Shown here piece by piece: positions 46,897 to 56,008 of a stretch of DNA of 63,290 bases. The notes under the pieces were generated by a model. That model searched no databases, was not told where the DNA came from, and saw nothing but the letters and a program-made list of their open reading frames with translations. The translations under genes and the position numbers were made by a program. The stretch spans positions 1 through 63,290 of the forward strand of contig JAIPBD010000024.1 of NCBI GenBank assembly GCA_021739765.1. The letters run 5' to 3'. The DNA comes from Melioribacteraceae bacterium. GTDB taxonomy: Bacteria; Bacteroidota; Ignavibacteria; Ignavibacteriales; Melioribacteraceae. How positions within the stretch are numbered: position 1 is the stretch's first letter; each line of letters begins with the position of its first letter.

Positions 46897-47684
46897 ATGA
46901 ATTTCAAAGCAGCGCATAAAATTATTGATGGATTCAAATTCCCTTATAAAAATCGTTTGGACGATCTGTTTATTATCTCTTATCCGAGGAGTGGTTCGCA
47001 CTGGTTAAAATTTCTTATTGCGAATGCTTTAAAGGTACATTTTAAGATCGAAACAGAAGTCAATTTTTTCAATATTCATCAAATAATTCCACATCTTCCG
47101 ACCAAACGTCCATTCAAAAAACTGGAAATCAGCGAAACTCCTCCGTTTGGAATTGAATCAATTTCGAGAATTCTTCACACGCATTCTCCTTTTAATTATC
47201 ACATGCAAAATGTGATTTTACTTTTACGCAATCCCTTCGATGTTGTTGAATCTTATTATTTTCTCGAAAACTCATTCAATAAAATTAAAAGCCGGGAACG
47301 TTTTATAGTTTCTAAAACTAATGAGTGGATAAATCATACTAAAAGCTGGCTACATTACAATCAGAAAGATTGGGTAACACACCGGGGATTTCAGAGAGTA
47401 ATACTTTTTCGATACGAGAACTTAAAAATGTGATGGATTTGATAGGAATTCAATGCTCCGACGAGGAGATTAAATCCGCTGTTGAGTTGTCTTCTGTTTC
47501 AAATATGAAGGAGTCAGAAAAGAAATTCAAAACCGGCAAAGTCAATCCGGAGTCAAATTCCGATTTTGTGCGAAAAGGGAAAACAGATTATGGCGGTGGT
47601 CTTTCCGAAAAGGAAAAATCAATTGTTACAAATTTGTTGACGAAGCATGATCTGGATTGGTTGGCGAAACACGGTATAAAATGA
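46897..47684 (+). pseudogene. Sulfotransferase split by a frameshift/deletion
   Basis: The first frame (46897-47433) starts with ATG and gives SYPRSGSHWLKFLI (28-41, phosphosulfate loop) and LLLRNPFDVVESYY (108-121, 3-prime phosphate motif). It reaches VILFRYENLK and then stops at TGA. The shifted frame continues with RELKNVMDLIGIQCSDEEI, the standard following segment, and runs to 47684. In intact relatives about ten residues separate these two parts, so DNA has been lost as well as the frame. The break lies in GAGAACTTAAAAATG near 47421, where both homologies use the same bases. The final TGA overlaps the ATG of the next gene, so the second frame marks the original end. Probably inactive. 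Confidence 0.75.
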
Positions 47685-48583
47685 AAAAACCAAACTTGTT
47701 TATTGTTGGAGCCGCAAAGGCCGGTACTACAACGCTTTGGAAATATTTGAAACAGCACCCTAATGTTTATATGCCAGATGATGAAATCAGCAAAGAACCA
47801 TCCTACTTTTCAACAAAGTTTCATAAGCTGGATTTGAATCGTTATTTGGAATTGTTCTCGGAAGCCGCTGAATCCCACAAAATTATCGGCGAAGCTTCAA
47901 CGGCTTACTTAACAGATCCAACGAGTTGTCAAAAAATCTATGAATTTAATCCCGAATCAAAGATCATTATTATTTTACGAAATCCGGCCGACCGCGCATA
48001 TTCACTTTACAATTGGATGAGGCAAGAGGGATACGAACTTGCGACTTCTTTTGAAGATGCGCTAAAAAAGGAAAAAAAGCGTGTCGAAAAAAAAATTCCG
48101 AATTTTTTCGAATCCGCTTTTTATTGGAACTACCTCTATTTCAATTCCGGGTTGTATTACGAGCAAGTCAAACGGTACGTGGATGGTTTTGGCGAGAATG
48201 TACTTGTGTTAACATTTGAAGAGTTTATGTTAAATCAAAAAGCGGAAATGGAAAAAATTTATCGATTCCTCGGTTTAGAATTTATCGAAACCTCCGTTTC
48301 AAAGGAGAATGAATCTTTAGACATTTATTCACCATATTTACAATTCATTTTTAGAAAACTCAGTAAATTAGTGAGTGATTTCAAATCGGTCTTTGTTTCA
48401 AAAACAACTGATAAAAAGAGACGCGATTTTTTGATTTATTTTGGCCAAAAAAAGATTCGTCCCCAAAGAATGTCTGAAATCACAAGAAAAATATTATTAG
48501 AAAAGTATAAGGCTGACATAATCAAACTATCCGATTTAACAAAAATGGATTTTACTTCTTGGCTGAAAACCGGGATAAATTAA
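47681..48583 (+). CDS. Sulfotransferase (Sulfotransfer_1 type)
   Basis: I place the start at ATG 47681, overlapping the previous stop as ATGA, rather than eight codons upstream. The product has 300 residues. LFIVGAAKAGTTTLWKYL (6-23) is the phosphosulfate loop with the catalytic-type Lys, followed by KEPSYFS (38-44). IIIILRNPADRAYSLYNWM (95-113) is the 3-prime phosphate-binding motif with Arg and Ser. This matches heparan N-sulfotransferase-like bacterial enzymes that transfer sulfate from PAPS to sugars. It directly follows the broken sulfotransferase and precedes FkbM methyltransferases, so the glycan made here is probably both sulfated and methylated. Confidence 0.92.
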   Translation: MKKPNLFIVGAAKAGTTTLWKYLKQHPNVYMPDDEISKEPSYFSTKFHKLDLNRYLELFSEAAESHKIIGEASTAYLTDPTSCQKIYEFNPESKIIIILRNPADRAYSLYNWMRQEGYELATSFEDALKKEKKRVEKKIPNFFESAFYWNYLYFNSGLYYEQVKRYVDGFGENVLVLTFEEFMLNQKAEMEKIYRFLGLEFIETSVSKENESLDIYSPYLQFIFRKLSKLVSDFKSVFVSKTTDKKRRDFLIYFGQKKIRPQRMSEITRKILLEKYKADIIKLSDLTKMDFTSWLKTGIN

Positions 48584-48587
48584 TTAA

Positions 48588-49415
48588 ATGAAATTACTTG
48601 TCGAGAAAAAATTCGCCGGACTTTATCTATTTCTGACAAACAGCAATTACCGTCATTATATTAAACTCCTCACCTTCTACGGAAATAAAAAAAGATTCAA
48701 AACTACTGAAGTAAAACTTGGAAAGATTAATCTAAAACTTCCCGATTGCCGCTCTTTTATTCCGCAGTATGAAGATATTTTTGTAGAGGAAAACTATCAG
48801 TTCGAATCATATTCCGAAAATCCGGTAATCATCGATTGCGGCGCAAACGTTGGCCTAAGCTCAATATACTTTAGCCGGTTATATCCCACGGCAACGATTT
48901 ATGCATTTGAAGCCGATCCAGAAATTTTCAAATTTCTCCAATCTAATTTGTCAACAAACAAGTGCTCAAATATTGAAGCAATCAACAAAGCCGTTTGGAA
49001 AGAGGACGGTGAAATAAGTCTTTCAACAGAAGGAGCTGATGGAGCTTCGGTTGTTTACAATGAAAAATCCATCAAGATTCCTTCAATAAGATTTTCGGAT
49101 TATCTCAGTAAGTTCGAAAATATTGATATGATTAAAATGGATATCGAAGGAGCCGAATACGATGTACTGATGGATTGTAAAGACGAGCTGGCCAAAACAC
49201 AAAACTTATTTATTGAATACCATTCCCACAAAAACGATAACCAAAAGTTGGGCGATGTTTTAAAATTGCTCGAAGATTTGGGGTTTCGGTATTTTATTAA
49301 ATCGGGCATGAAAAGAAAAATTCCGTTGATAAATTTTGAGAAAACCTCCTCAGTTGGTTTTGATTTGATGTTAAATATTTACGCAAAAAAGCTGGATAGA
49401 AATGAATCTAATTGA
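48588..49415 (+). CDS. FkbM family methyltransferase
   Basis: This 275-residue SAM-dependent enzyme has motif I VIIDCGANVGLSSIYFSRLYP at about 79-99, then IYAFEADPEIFKFL, SIRFSDYLSKF, and IDMIKMDIEGAEYDVLMD, all standard for FkbM. It probably adds a methyl group to a sugar hydroxyl. Its start is 4 bp after the sulfotransferase stop, and its 3-prime end overlaps the next gene by 14 bp. No membrane segment. Confidence 0.9.
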   Translation: MKLLVEKKFAGLYLFLTNSNYRHYIKLLTFYGNKKRFKTTEVKLGKINLKLPDCRSFIPQYEDIFVEENYQFESYSENPVIIDCGANVGLSSIYFSRLYPTATIYAFEADPEIFKFLQSNLSTNKCSNIEAINKAVWKEDGEISLSTEGADGASVVYNEKSIKIPSIRFSDYLSKFENIDMIKMDIEGAEYDVLMDCKDELAKTQNLFIEYHSHKNDNQKLGDVLKLLEDLGFRYFIKSGMKRKIPLINFEKTSSVGFDLMLNIYAKKLDRNESN

Positions 49416-50361
49416 TAAAATTCTGACCCGAAATGAATTTTTGGAAAAACCGCCCGTTCTTGTTGATATCGGTGCTTCCGGACAAATTCACGAACGATGG
49501 AAAAAGATTGCTAAATATTCGGTTTGCATCGCATTTGACGCCGACGATCGCGATCTGGAATATTCTCGAAAGGAATCAAAAGATTACAAAGAGTTGATTG
49601 TAATTAACTCCCTCGTTAATGATGTTGAATCTGAAAACCAGAAATTCTACCTGACAGCCCATCCGCATTGTTCAAGTATGCTTCCTCCCGATTCCGAAAA
49701 CCTTAAAGGCTGGAGTTATGCTCCGAAATTTGAAATTGATAAAGTTGTTGAAATCAAAGCAACCACCATCGGCAAGTCTTTGGACAAATTGAACATTTCT
49801 TATATCGATTGGATGAAATCCGACTCGCAAGGATTAGATCTTCGACTTTTTAAAAGCATCGGGGAAAATATTCGCAATAATATTTTCGTTGTAGAATTTG
49901 AACCCGGAATAATGCATGCTTATCAAGGCGAAGATAAAATGTATCAAGTGTTAGAATACATGACGAAAGAAAATCAATTTTGGATGTCGGATTTTATTTT
50001 GAAGGGTGCCCAAAAGTTTGACTCGAATTATTTTAATAAATTTTATTCGACTCCATTTAAGAAAAAACTTGCCGAACATTCGCTGAAGAAAAGTCCGGGC
50101 TGGGCTGAAATGATTTACATCAACTCTTTTAATAATTCAAGCAAATTGACCGAACGTGATTTTCTGCTCGGATGGATTGTTTCAACATTGCAGCAGCAGC
50201 ACGGATTTGCCTACGAACTTGCGCTAAAAGGAAAACAGTTATTCGACGATAATCAATTTGCGGAAATGGAAAAACATTCGGAGAAAAAAATAAAGAATGG
50301 TGTTTATTCAACAAAATTGTTTTTGCCGACCATTAAAAACCTTGTTAAAAGATTTCGATAA
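49402..50361 (+). CDS. FkbM-like methyltransferase (divergent)
   Basis: This 319-residue protein starts within the previous gene (overlap 14 bp). The N-terminal half holds VLVDIGASGQIHERWKKIAK, CIAFDADDRDLEYS, TIGKSLDKLNISYIDWMKSDSQGLDLRLFKSI and FVVEFEPG, which follow the FkbM order of SAM-binding and catalytic segments. The C-terminal 130 residues are unassigned. The motif-I glycine pattern GASG is looser than normal (GANxG), so substrate or even activity could differ. It ends exactly at the A of the next ATG (overlap 1 bp). Confidence 0.75.
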   Translation: MNLIDKILTRNEFLEKPPVLVDIGASGQIHERWKKIAKYSVCIAFDADDRDLEYSRKESKDYKELIVINSLVNDVESENQKFYLTAHPHCSSMLPPDSENLKGWSYAPKFEIDKVVEIKATTIGKSLDKLNISYIDWMKSDSQGLDLRLFKSIGENIRNNIFVVEFEPGIMHAYQGEDKMYQVLEYMTKENQFWMSDFILKGAQKFDSNYFNKFYSTPFKKKLAEHSLKKSPGWAEMIYINSFNNSSKLTERDFLLGWIVSTLQQQHGFAYELALKGKQLFDDNQFAEMEKHSEKKIKNGVYSTKLFLPTIKNLVKRFR

Positions 50362-51611
50362 TGAAAATCGTTCACGTAAATAATTTCGAAGTTTCGGGCG
50401 GCGCTGCCCGCGCAATGCAAAACATTCACGCATCTCTCAGACTATTGGGCGTTGATTCAAAAATTCTTGCGCAATACAAAACGAGTGACGACAACAATGC
50501 GTTTGGACTTAATTCTTCTAGGTTTGATAAAATTAAGTCCGATCTAAGGTCAAATGCGGACACAATTCAGCGTTTGCTTTTAGCCAGACCCGAAAAAGGT
50601 AAGTTTTCATTCGGCAGCTTGGGAACCGATATTGCAAATCATGACGAGATCAAATCAGCGGATGTTGTTCATCTGCATTGGATTAATAATGGATTTTTGT
50701 CTCTCCGATCACTAAATCAACTTTTTAAATCGAAAAAAATTATCGTCTGGACACTCCACGATATGTGGGCTTTTACCGGCGGCTGCCATTACAGCGATGG
50801 TTGTGAAAATTTTTTTATGCACTGCGGAAATTGTCCTTACTTAAAATTGAATGGAAAATCCGACAAATCATTTCAACAACATTTCACCAAAACAGAAATT
50901 TATGATAAAGCAACGTTGCAAATAGTTACTTGCAGCAACTGGTTAGGCGGGCTCGCGAAACAATCAACATTGCTTTCGGGAAAAGGCGTTTCGGTAATTC
51001 CAAATCCAATTAATATGGCAACATATTCTAATGTGGAAAAAAGGAAAGCAAAAGGAAAACTCTCCCTGGATTCAAACAAGATTCACATGCTTTTTGGAAC
51101 CTGGTCTCTAAAAGATAAAAGGAAGGGATTTTTTCTTTTGAACGAAGCTATTCATTTACTTAAGAAGAAAAACATTTCGGGTGAAATAGAACTGTTGTTT
51201 TTTGGAAGAGTCGATGAATCCAAATTGGACCTGCCATTTCCGTATAAATCGTTTGGAAGATTAAGCAACGAAAACGAAATCGCAAATTTATATTCCGCTG
51301 CCGATTTTTCCGTTGTCCCTTCTCTCGAGGATAATTTACCCAATACCGTTATGGAGTCTTTATCTTGCGGAACTCCCGTTTTGGCATTTAATATTGGTGG
51401 TATTCCAGATATGGTTGATCATAAAAAGAATGGTTATCTTGTAAACGATCTTAATTCTGAAGCGCTTGAAAACGGGTTGGAGTGGTTTATTAATAACAAA
51501 AAAGAATGGGACGAGCTTTCAAAAAATGCCAGACTTAAGGTTGAAAATAATTTTTCGTTTGAAAAAATCGGTAAGGCATACAAGGAACTTTACACAAAAC
51601 TTATAAACTAA
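50361..51611 (+). CDS. Glycosyltransferase family 4
   Basis: This 416-residue GT-B enzyme begins KIVHVNNFEVSGGAARAMQNIH, followed by VVHLHWINNGFLSL and WTLHDMWAFTGGCHYSDGC, the latter found in a distinct GT4 group. The donor half has FGRVDESKLDLP, FSVVPSLEDNLPNTVMESLSCGTPVLAFNIGGIPD with the EX7E-like Glu pair, and ends in a helix. It transfers a sugar from a nucleotide donor at the cytoplasmic face. It overlaps the previous gene by 1 bp and is followed by a GT-C gene after 4 bp. Confidence 0.93.
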   Translation: MKIVHVNNFEVSGGAARAMQNIHASLRLLGVDSKILAQYKTSDDNNAFGLNSSRFDKIKSDLRSNADTIQRLLLARPEKGKFSFGSLGTDIANHDEIKSADVVHLHWINNGFLSLRSLNQLFKSKKIIVWTLHDMWAFTGGCHYSDGCENFFMHCGNCPYLKLNGKSDKSFQQHFTKTEIYDKATLQIVTCSNWLGGLAKQSTLLSGKGVSVIPNPINMATYSNVEKRKAKGKLSLDSNKIHMLFGTWSLKDKRKGFFLLNEAIHLLKKKNISGEIELLFFGRVDESKLDLPFPYKSFGRLSNENEIANLYSAADFSVVPSLEDNLPNTVMESLSCGTPVLAFNIGGIPDMVDHKKNGYLVNDLNSEALENGLEWFINNKKEWDELSKNARLKVENNFSFEKIGKAYKELYTKLIN

Positions 51612-51615
51612 CAGT

Positions 51616-53043
51616 ATGAACCTTCTTCAAAATTACTACAAATACATATTACTTCTTATCCTTGCTGTAATTACAATCTATAACTTATCGTTTCAAGTCA
51701 GTCTTGAAACCAACAAATCCGGTCAGTATGATGAACAGATGTGGACCGGAGCTTCTATTACTTCCTATGAGATGTTTTTTAATGACTATAATCGTGAAGG
51801 CGTTGTTCCCGAACGATGGTTCCGAACATTTGCGCAGCGTAATAATTACAATTTACAAAAAATGCCTTACGACGAGTTGCAATGGTTTGATGACGCTTTA
51901 TGGACCTTTGGCTGGAAAGCGCCCAATATTGCTAAATATTTAATGGGTTTTGCAATTGTGAATTTTGGTGATAACGTTGATCCGGATGGATACTTTTATA
52001 AATTTTCACAAAACCGCGATGAGAATAAATGGCCTGGAAATTTTGCCCCTGAAGAATTTGTATTAATCGCTCGAACCACAAACGCTGTTTTAACTTTTAT
52101 TACAATTGTTGTAATTGTAATTACGGGGTGGCTGTTTTTTAATTATTGGGTTGGTTTTATTGCCGGTTTCTATCTCGCCCTGAATGAAAACTTTATAAGA
52201 GTCTCTTCAGCCGCGGGCGTTGATGGCGCGTCGATAATGTTCTCCGCACTGGTAGTTTTATTTTCTTTCTTTTTTATCAAACATCTTTATAACTCCGACA
52301 ACAGAAAACAAATTCTAATTTTCGGCTCTTTGATCGGAATCTCGTTTCCGCTTGCTGTTGGAAGTAAACTAAGCGCCGCGCTTAACGGATATGTTTTTGT
52401 AATATTTATAGTTATTGCGACATTCTACTTCATCAAACAAACCAATTCAAAAGACAAAAAAAGGAAAGCGCTTACCGCGGCAATAGATTTGCGGAAAAAT
52501 TATTTAACAAATCTTGCCATTTCTGCGATTGTAATACTCTCATTGACATATATAATCTTCGTCTACTCCAATCCGGTTTTGTACGATTCCGCCATTTTAA
52601 AAATGCGGATGATTAACGATTCCGTTAAAGAGTTTTTTGATATTCGGGCAAACGCCAAAGGAAGCACCGAATTAAACGAAAGCTGGCTGATCGGATTATG
52701 GTATGTAATTAAACGAAATTTAATCGTTCTTGAAGAAAATTATTACGCGACATTCGGAATACTGTTAAATTTTAAATTTAATTTACTTGACGGATTATTC
52801 TTTGGTTCGGGAATTTGGGCGCTTGCGAAACGAAGCTTCACGAAAATTAAAAATAACCTCAAAGCCGATTTCGAACTTTTCCTTTTAATTTGGATGCTCG
52901 TCTACCTTTGGGGAATTTCCGATTTTCTGTGGGCTGACTTTAGAAGATATTATATGCAGCTCTACCCGGGTTTTGCCATAATTATCGGAATCGGAATTGT
53001 TGAAATAATAAATCAAATTAAAACGAAGGTGGAGAAAAAATGA
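51616..53043 (+). CDS. GT-C membrane glycosyltransferase (GT39/83-like)
   Basis: This 475-residue protein has about ten membrane helices. The first extracytoplasmic loop has SGQYDEQMWTGASITSYEMFFNDYNREG, with the acidic pair typical of the catalytic site of lipid-phosphate-sugar-dependent GT-C enzymes (ArnT, PMT). A long loop ARTTNAVLTFITIVVIVITGW follows. It would use an undecaprenyl-phosphate sugar, perhaps made by the GT at 39753, to glycosylate lipid, glycan or protein on the outer side of the inner membrane. Its stop overlaps the glycosylasparaginase start (ATGA), so both are made together. Confidence 0.8.
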   Translation: MNLLQNYYKYILLLILAVITIYNLSFQVSLETNKSGQYDEQMWTGASITSYEMFFNDYNREGVVPERWFRTFAQRNNYNLQKMPYDELQWFDDALWTFGWKAPNIAKYLMGFAIVNFGDNVDPDGYFYKFSQNRDENKWPGNFAPEEFVLIARTTNAVLTFITIVVIVITGWLFFNYWVGFIAGFYLALNENFIRVSSAAGVDGASIMFSALVVLFSFFFIKHLYNSDNRKQILIFGSLIGISFPLAVGSKLSAALNGYVFVIFIVIATFYFIKQTNSKDKKRKALTAAIDLRKNYLTNLAISAIVILSLTYIIFVYSNPVLYDSAILKMRMINDSVKEFFDIRANAKGSTELNESWLIGLWYVIKRNLIVLEENYYATFGILLNFKFNLLDGLFFGSGIWALAKRSFTKIKNNLKADFELFLLIWMLVYLWGISDFLWADFRRYYMQLYPGFAIIIGIGIVEIINQIKTKVEKK

Positions 53044-54002
53044 AATCTTCACGCAGAAACTTTATCAAAACCGGGGTAATTGTAAGCGCCGGATTGGCTT
53101 TACCAAGTTGCGAAGTAAAAGTTGATGAGAAAAAGGTTGTAAAAAAACCGTTAGTTGTTTCCACCTGGAATCATGGTCTGAAAGCAAACGAAGTTGCAAT
53201 CGAAACGCTGCAAAACGGCGGCTCCGCGTTGGATGCGGTTGAGGCCGGAGTTCGAACGGCAGAAGACGATCCGGAAACAAACTCGGTCGGATATGGCGGC
53301 TTGCCTGATGCGAATGGAGATGTCACGCTTGACGCGTCAATTATGGATCATCTTGGAAACGCGGGCTCGGTCGCGTATATAAAAAATATTAAAAATCCGA
53401 TTTCTGTTGCACGGAAAGTGATGGAAGAAACTCCACACGTTATGTTAGCCGGAGACGGCGCAAAGCAGTTCGCGCTTAAAAACGGTTTTAAAGTAGAAAA
53501 CCTACTCACTGAAAACTCGAGAAAAAGTTGGGAAATTTGGAAAAAATCCAACTCAAACTCACCCGAAGAAAATCACGATACGATAGGTCAAATCTGTTTA
53601 GATGAAGAAGGAAATTTGTCCGGTGCGGTTACAACCAGCGGGCTCGCCTACAAAATCCCCGGAAGAGTCGGGGATTCTCCAATTATCGGCGCGGCTTTAT
53701 TCGTTGATAATGAAATAGGCGCAGCGTGTGCAACCGGAATGGGCGAATGGATGATGAAAACGCTTGGAAGTTTTCTGATCGTTGAAAAAATGAGGGAGGG
53801 ATTTTCTCCTCAAGAAGCCTGTGAATTTGCCGTTAGCCGTGTAAAAAGCAAAAACTACAATAACGAATATTTCCAAGCTGCTTACATTGCCGTAAACAAA
53901 TACGGTGAAGTTGGATCATACTCCTTGCAGCCCGGATTCGAATATGCCGTTGCCGGCAAAAACACAAACGAATTAATTAAAAGTCGTTCTTTAAATAAAT
54001 AA
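53040..54002 (+). CDS. Exported glycosylasparaginase (N4-GlcNAc-Asn amidase)
   Basis: This 320-residue Ntn-hydrolase cleaves the bond between Asn and GlcNAc. The N-terminus SSRRNFIKTGVIVSAGLALPSC carries both a Tat-like twin Arg and a lipobox Cys at C24, so it is probably a Tat-exported lipoprotein. The self-cleavage site is NHDTIG with T181 as new N-terminal nucleophile, and LAYKIPGRVGDSPIIGAALF with GMGEWMMKTLG supplies substrate-site residues, as in the well-studied flavobacterial enzyme. Length is normal for a precursor. It starts inside the stop of the GT-C gene and is thus coupled to a glycan biosynthesis operon, which is unusual for a degradative enzyme. Confidence 0.92.
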   Translation: MKSSRRNFIKTGVIVSAGLALPSCEVKVDEKKVVKKPLVVSTWNHGLKANEVAIETLQNGGSALDAVEAGVRTAEDDPETNSVGYGGLPDANGDVTLDASIMDHLGNAGSVAYIKNIKNPISVARKVMEETPHVMLAGDGAKQFALKNGFKVENLLTENSRKSWEIWKKSNSNSPEENHDTIGQICLDEEGNLSGAVTTSGLAYKIPGRVGDSPIIGAALFVDNEIGAACATGMGEWMMKTLGSFLIVEKMREGFSPQEACEFAVSRVKSKNYNNEYFQAAYIAVNKYGEVGSYSLQPGFEYAVAGKNTNELIKSRSLNK

Positions 54003-54010
54003 ATTTATTA

Positions 54011-54430
54011 ATGCCGTTTAAGCTAAATATCGAAAGTAATTATTCTTTTGTTTCCGACGCATCGGAGGAGTTGAAATTTTTTCTTATCGGCAAAAATGTA
54101 AACAAGGAAAAAATTACTTTTATTGAATTAATTTTAACCGAAGCGCTCAATAATGTAATTCAGCATTCATACGATTCCAGAACAGGGAATATGATCGAAA
54201 TAAGTGGAGATATTTCGGAAAATTTACTCGAATTAAAAATTAATGATTTTGGAAACCCGCGTGAAAATTTTATTATAAAAGCTCCGGAGTTTAATGCTGA
54301 GGACGTAAATTCCCTGCCGGAAAGCGGGATGGGATTGCATGTAATCAATGAGCTGGCCGATTCACTGCATTACGAATCAAATCAAGGTAAAAATATTTTC
54401 ACCATTAATGTTGATTTGGGCAAAACCTGA
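54011..54430 (+). CDS. RsbW/SpoIIAB-like ATPase (anti-sigma factor family)
   Basis: This 139-residue HATPase_c protein has the N-box LILTEALNNVIQHSYDS, the G1 box LKINDFGNPREN (D..G) and a G2-like SGMGLHVINELAD. This size and order match the serine kinase anti-sigma factors that switch partners with an anti-anti-sigma protein. No sigma factor or antagonist lies in the window. It starts 8 bp after the glycosylasparaginase stop, so it may share that transcript. The ATG at 54011 is preceded by weak ribosome-site sequence. Confidence 0.85.
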   Translation: MPFKLNIESNYSFVSDASEELKFFLIGKNVNKEKITFIELILTEALNNVIQHSYDSRTGNMIEISGDISENLLELKINDFGNPRENFIIKAPEFNAEDVNSLPESGMGLHVINELADSLHYESNQGKNIFTINVDLGKT

Positions 54431-54473
54431 TCTATATTTCAATTGTCTAATTATTTCACCAACTGCTAAAAAT

Positions 54474-56003
54474 TTGAAAAATTTACTAATTATTATACTA
54501 ATTCCGTTTGTTCTATTCGGGCAGGATACTACCCGAAGTAAAGCATTCAAAACATCCATTCCAATATCTAACGGTCCGCTTGTTAAAAAGAAGCAAGGAA
54601 CTTATCCGTTGATGGCCGGTTTCCTTTTGGTGAAGGAGGCAAACTCGGGAGATCCGCACGCACAACACGAGTTGGGAATTCGTTATCTGCTCGGAAAAGG
54701 ATTCGAAGCCGATACGGCAAAAGCGGTTTATTGGATTCAGGAAGCAGTTAAAAGAGGATTAGTTACGGCAAACTTTAACCTCGGACTAATGTTAAACAAT
54801 GAAACCGGAGTTCCCTGGAATCCGTTTGAAGCGTATAAATTATTTAAATATGCCGCCGAAAAAGGAATGCCGCCAAGTCAATATATGATCGGTCTGTTTT
54901 TGCTCGACAACCTTGTGGTTAATCGCGATTACAACGAAGCCTACAAATGGTTCAAAAGAGCTTCGAACGGAAAGTTTGAAGCGGCTGACGAAATAATCAA
55001 AGAACTAAAAAAAATGAATCTTGTAGTGGAACAGGACTCATTAAACGAAATCGTTAAATCGGATGCTTCCGCTTTTTTTGATGAATCGCTTCTGATGCAA
55101 AATAATTGGGAATTGGATTATTATGAATTTGAAGAGGATTCAAATGATGCCGAAAAATCCGATCAACTGTTTGAGGAGCTTCTTAACGAAGAGAACGATA
55201 AACTAAAAACGGTCCTGGGAATTTCATCAGAAAAAGATTCGGTTGAACTTCATAACAAATCTTCGATTGAGTTAGTAAAATACGCTTCCGAAGGTGGAAG
55301 TCCAGAAGCGCTTTTAATCTACGGTAAAAGTTTTCAGAAGGGTTTAATGAACGAAAAAAACACCCTTCGAGCCGCGCTGAATTACGTAAGAGCGGCAAGG
55401 CTGGGTTCTTTCAAAGCAGCGACTCAACTTCTTGAAATTACAAAGGACAGTACGTTTTTTGAATCCCTAAAGAGTGAGGTCGACAATAACAATCCCGACG
55501 CGATGTACGTTTGGGCAGGATTGGTCGGGCTCGGATTTGATTACCGCATCGCAGGCGACCAGGCGTTTGATCTTCTGGAACAAGCGGCCAAGTTGAATCA
55601 TGTAGACGCGATAATTGAACTTGGATTAACTTATTACTCGGGAACGCTGGTAGAACAAAACAAAGAAAAAGCTTTCGAATATTGGAAACGTGCCGCCGAA
55701 CTTGGAAGCACTGAAGCAAAAGTAAGAATCGCGTTTGCAGAAATTCTGGAGGAGAAAAAGTATAATTATAAATCAAATATCGCGGAGCTATCCGAAGCCG
55801 CTGAAAAAGGCTCAGTACTTGCCCAGACCGCAATGGGATATGTTTATGAAAACGGGGTTGGCGTAAAACAGCATAAAGCGACTGCCGCGACCTACTACCG
55901 ACGAGCATCAAACCGGGGAAATGAAACCGCTTTTAATTCTTTAAAAAACTTGTACGATGAAATCCGCCCGACTGATCCTGAGTTTCAGATTTTTGAGAAT
56001 TAA
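54474..56003 (+). CDS. Secreted Sel1-repeat protein
   Basis: I start at TTG 54474, which gives a good signal peptide (KNLLIIILIPFVLFG); a frame from 54348 overlapping the previous gene is not supported. The product (509 residues) is made of Sel1-like alpha-alpha repeats, for example AQHELGIRYLLGKGFEADTAKAVYWIQEA, ANFNLGLMLNNETG and AIIELGLTYYSGTLVEQNKEKAFEYWKRA. Such solenoids bind proteins or act in envelope signalling. An acidic non-repeat section lies at about 210-245. It ends 5 bp before the convergent gene at 56009. The partner is unknown. Confidence 0.85.
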   Translation: MKNLLIIILIPFVLFGQDTTRSKAFKTSIPISNGPLVKKKQGTYPLMAGFLLVKEANSGDPHAQHELGIRYLLGKGFEADTAKAVYWIQEAVKRGLVTANFNLGLMLNNETGVPWNPFEAYKLFKYAAEKGMPPSQYMIGLFLLDNLVVNRDYNEAYKWFKRASNGKFEAADEIIKELKKMNLVVEQDSLNEIVKSDASAFFDESLLMQNNWELDYYEFEEDSNDAEKSDQLFEELLNEENDKLKTVLGISSEKDSVELHNKSSIELVKYASEGGSPEALLIYGKSFQKGLMNEKNTLRAALNYVRAARLGSFKAATQLLEITKDSTFFESLKSEVDNNNPDAMYVWAGLVGLGFDYRIAGDQAFDLLEQAAKLNHVDAIIELGLTYYSGTLVEQNKEKAFEYWKRAAELGSTEAKVRIAFAEILEEKKYNYKSNIAELSEAAEKGSVLAQTAMGYVYENGVGVKQHKATAATYYRRASNRGNETAFNSLKNLYDEIRPTDPEFQIFEN

Positions 56004-56008
56004 TTTTT

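Noticed and set aside
47400-47440. Programmed -1 frameshift joining the two halves of the sulfotransferase
   Set aside because: The joining site CTTAAAA is not a good slippery heptamer, no stimulatory structure is evident, and about ten residues are missing, so mutation is more likely.
55438-55911. 157-codon minus frame inside the Sel1-repeat gene
   Set aside because: Antisense to clear Sel1 repeats; arginine- and leucine-rich shadow without any motif.
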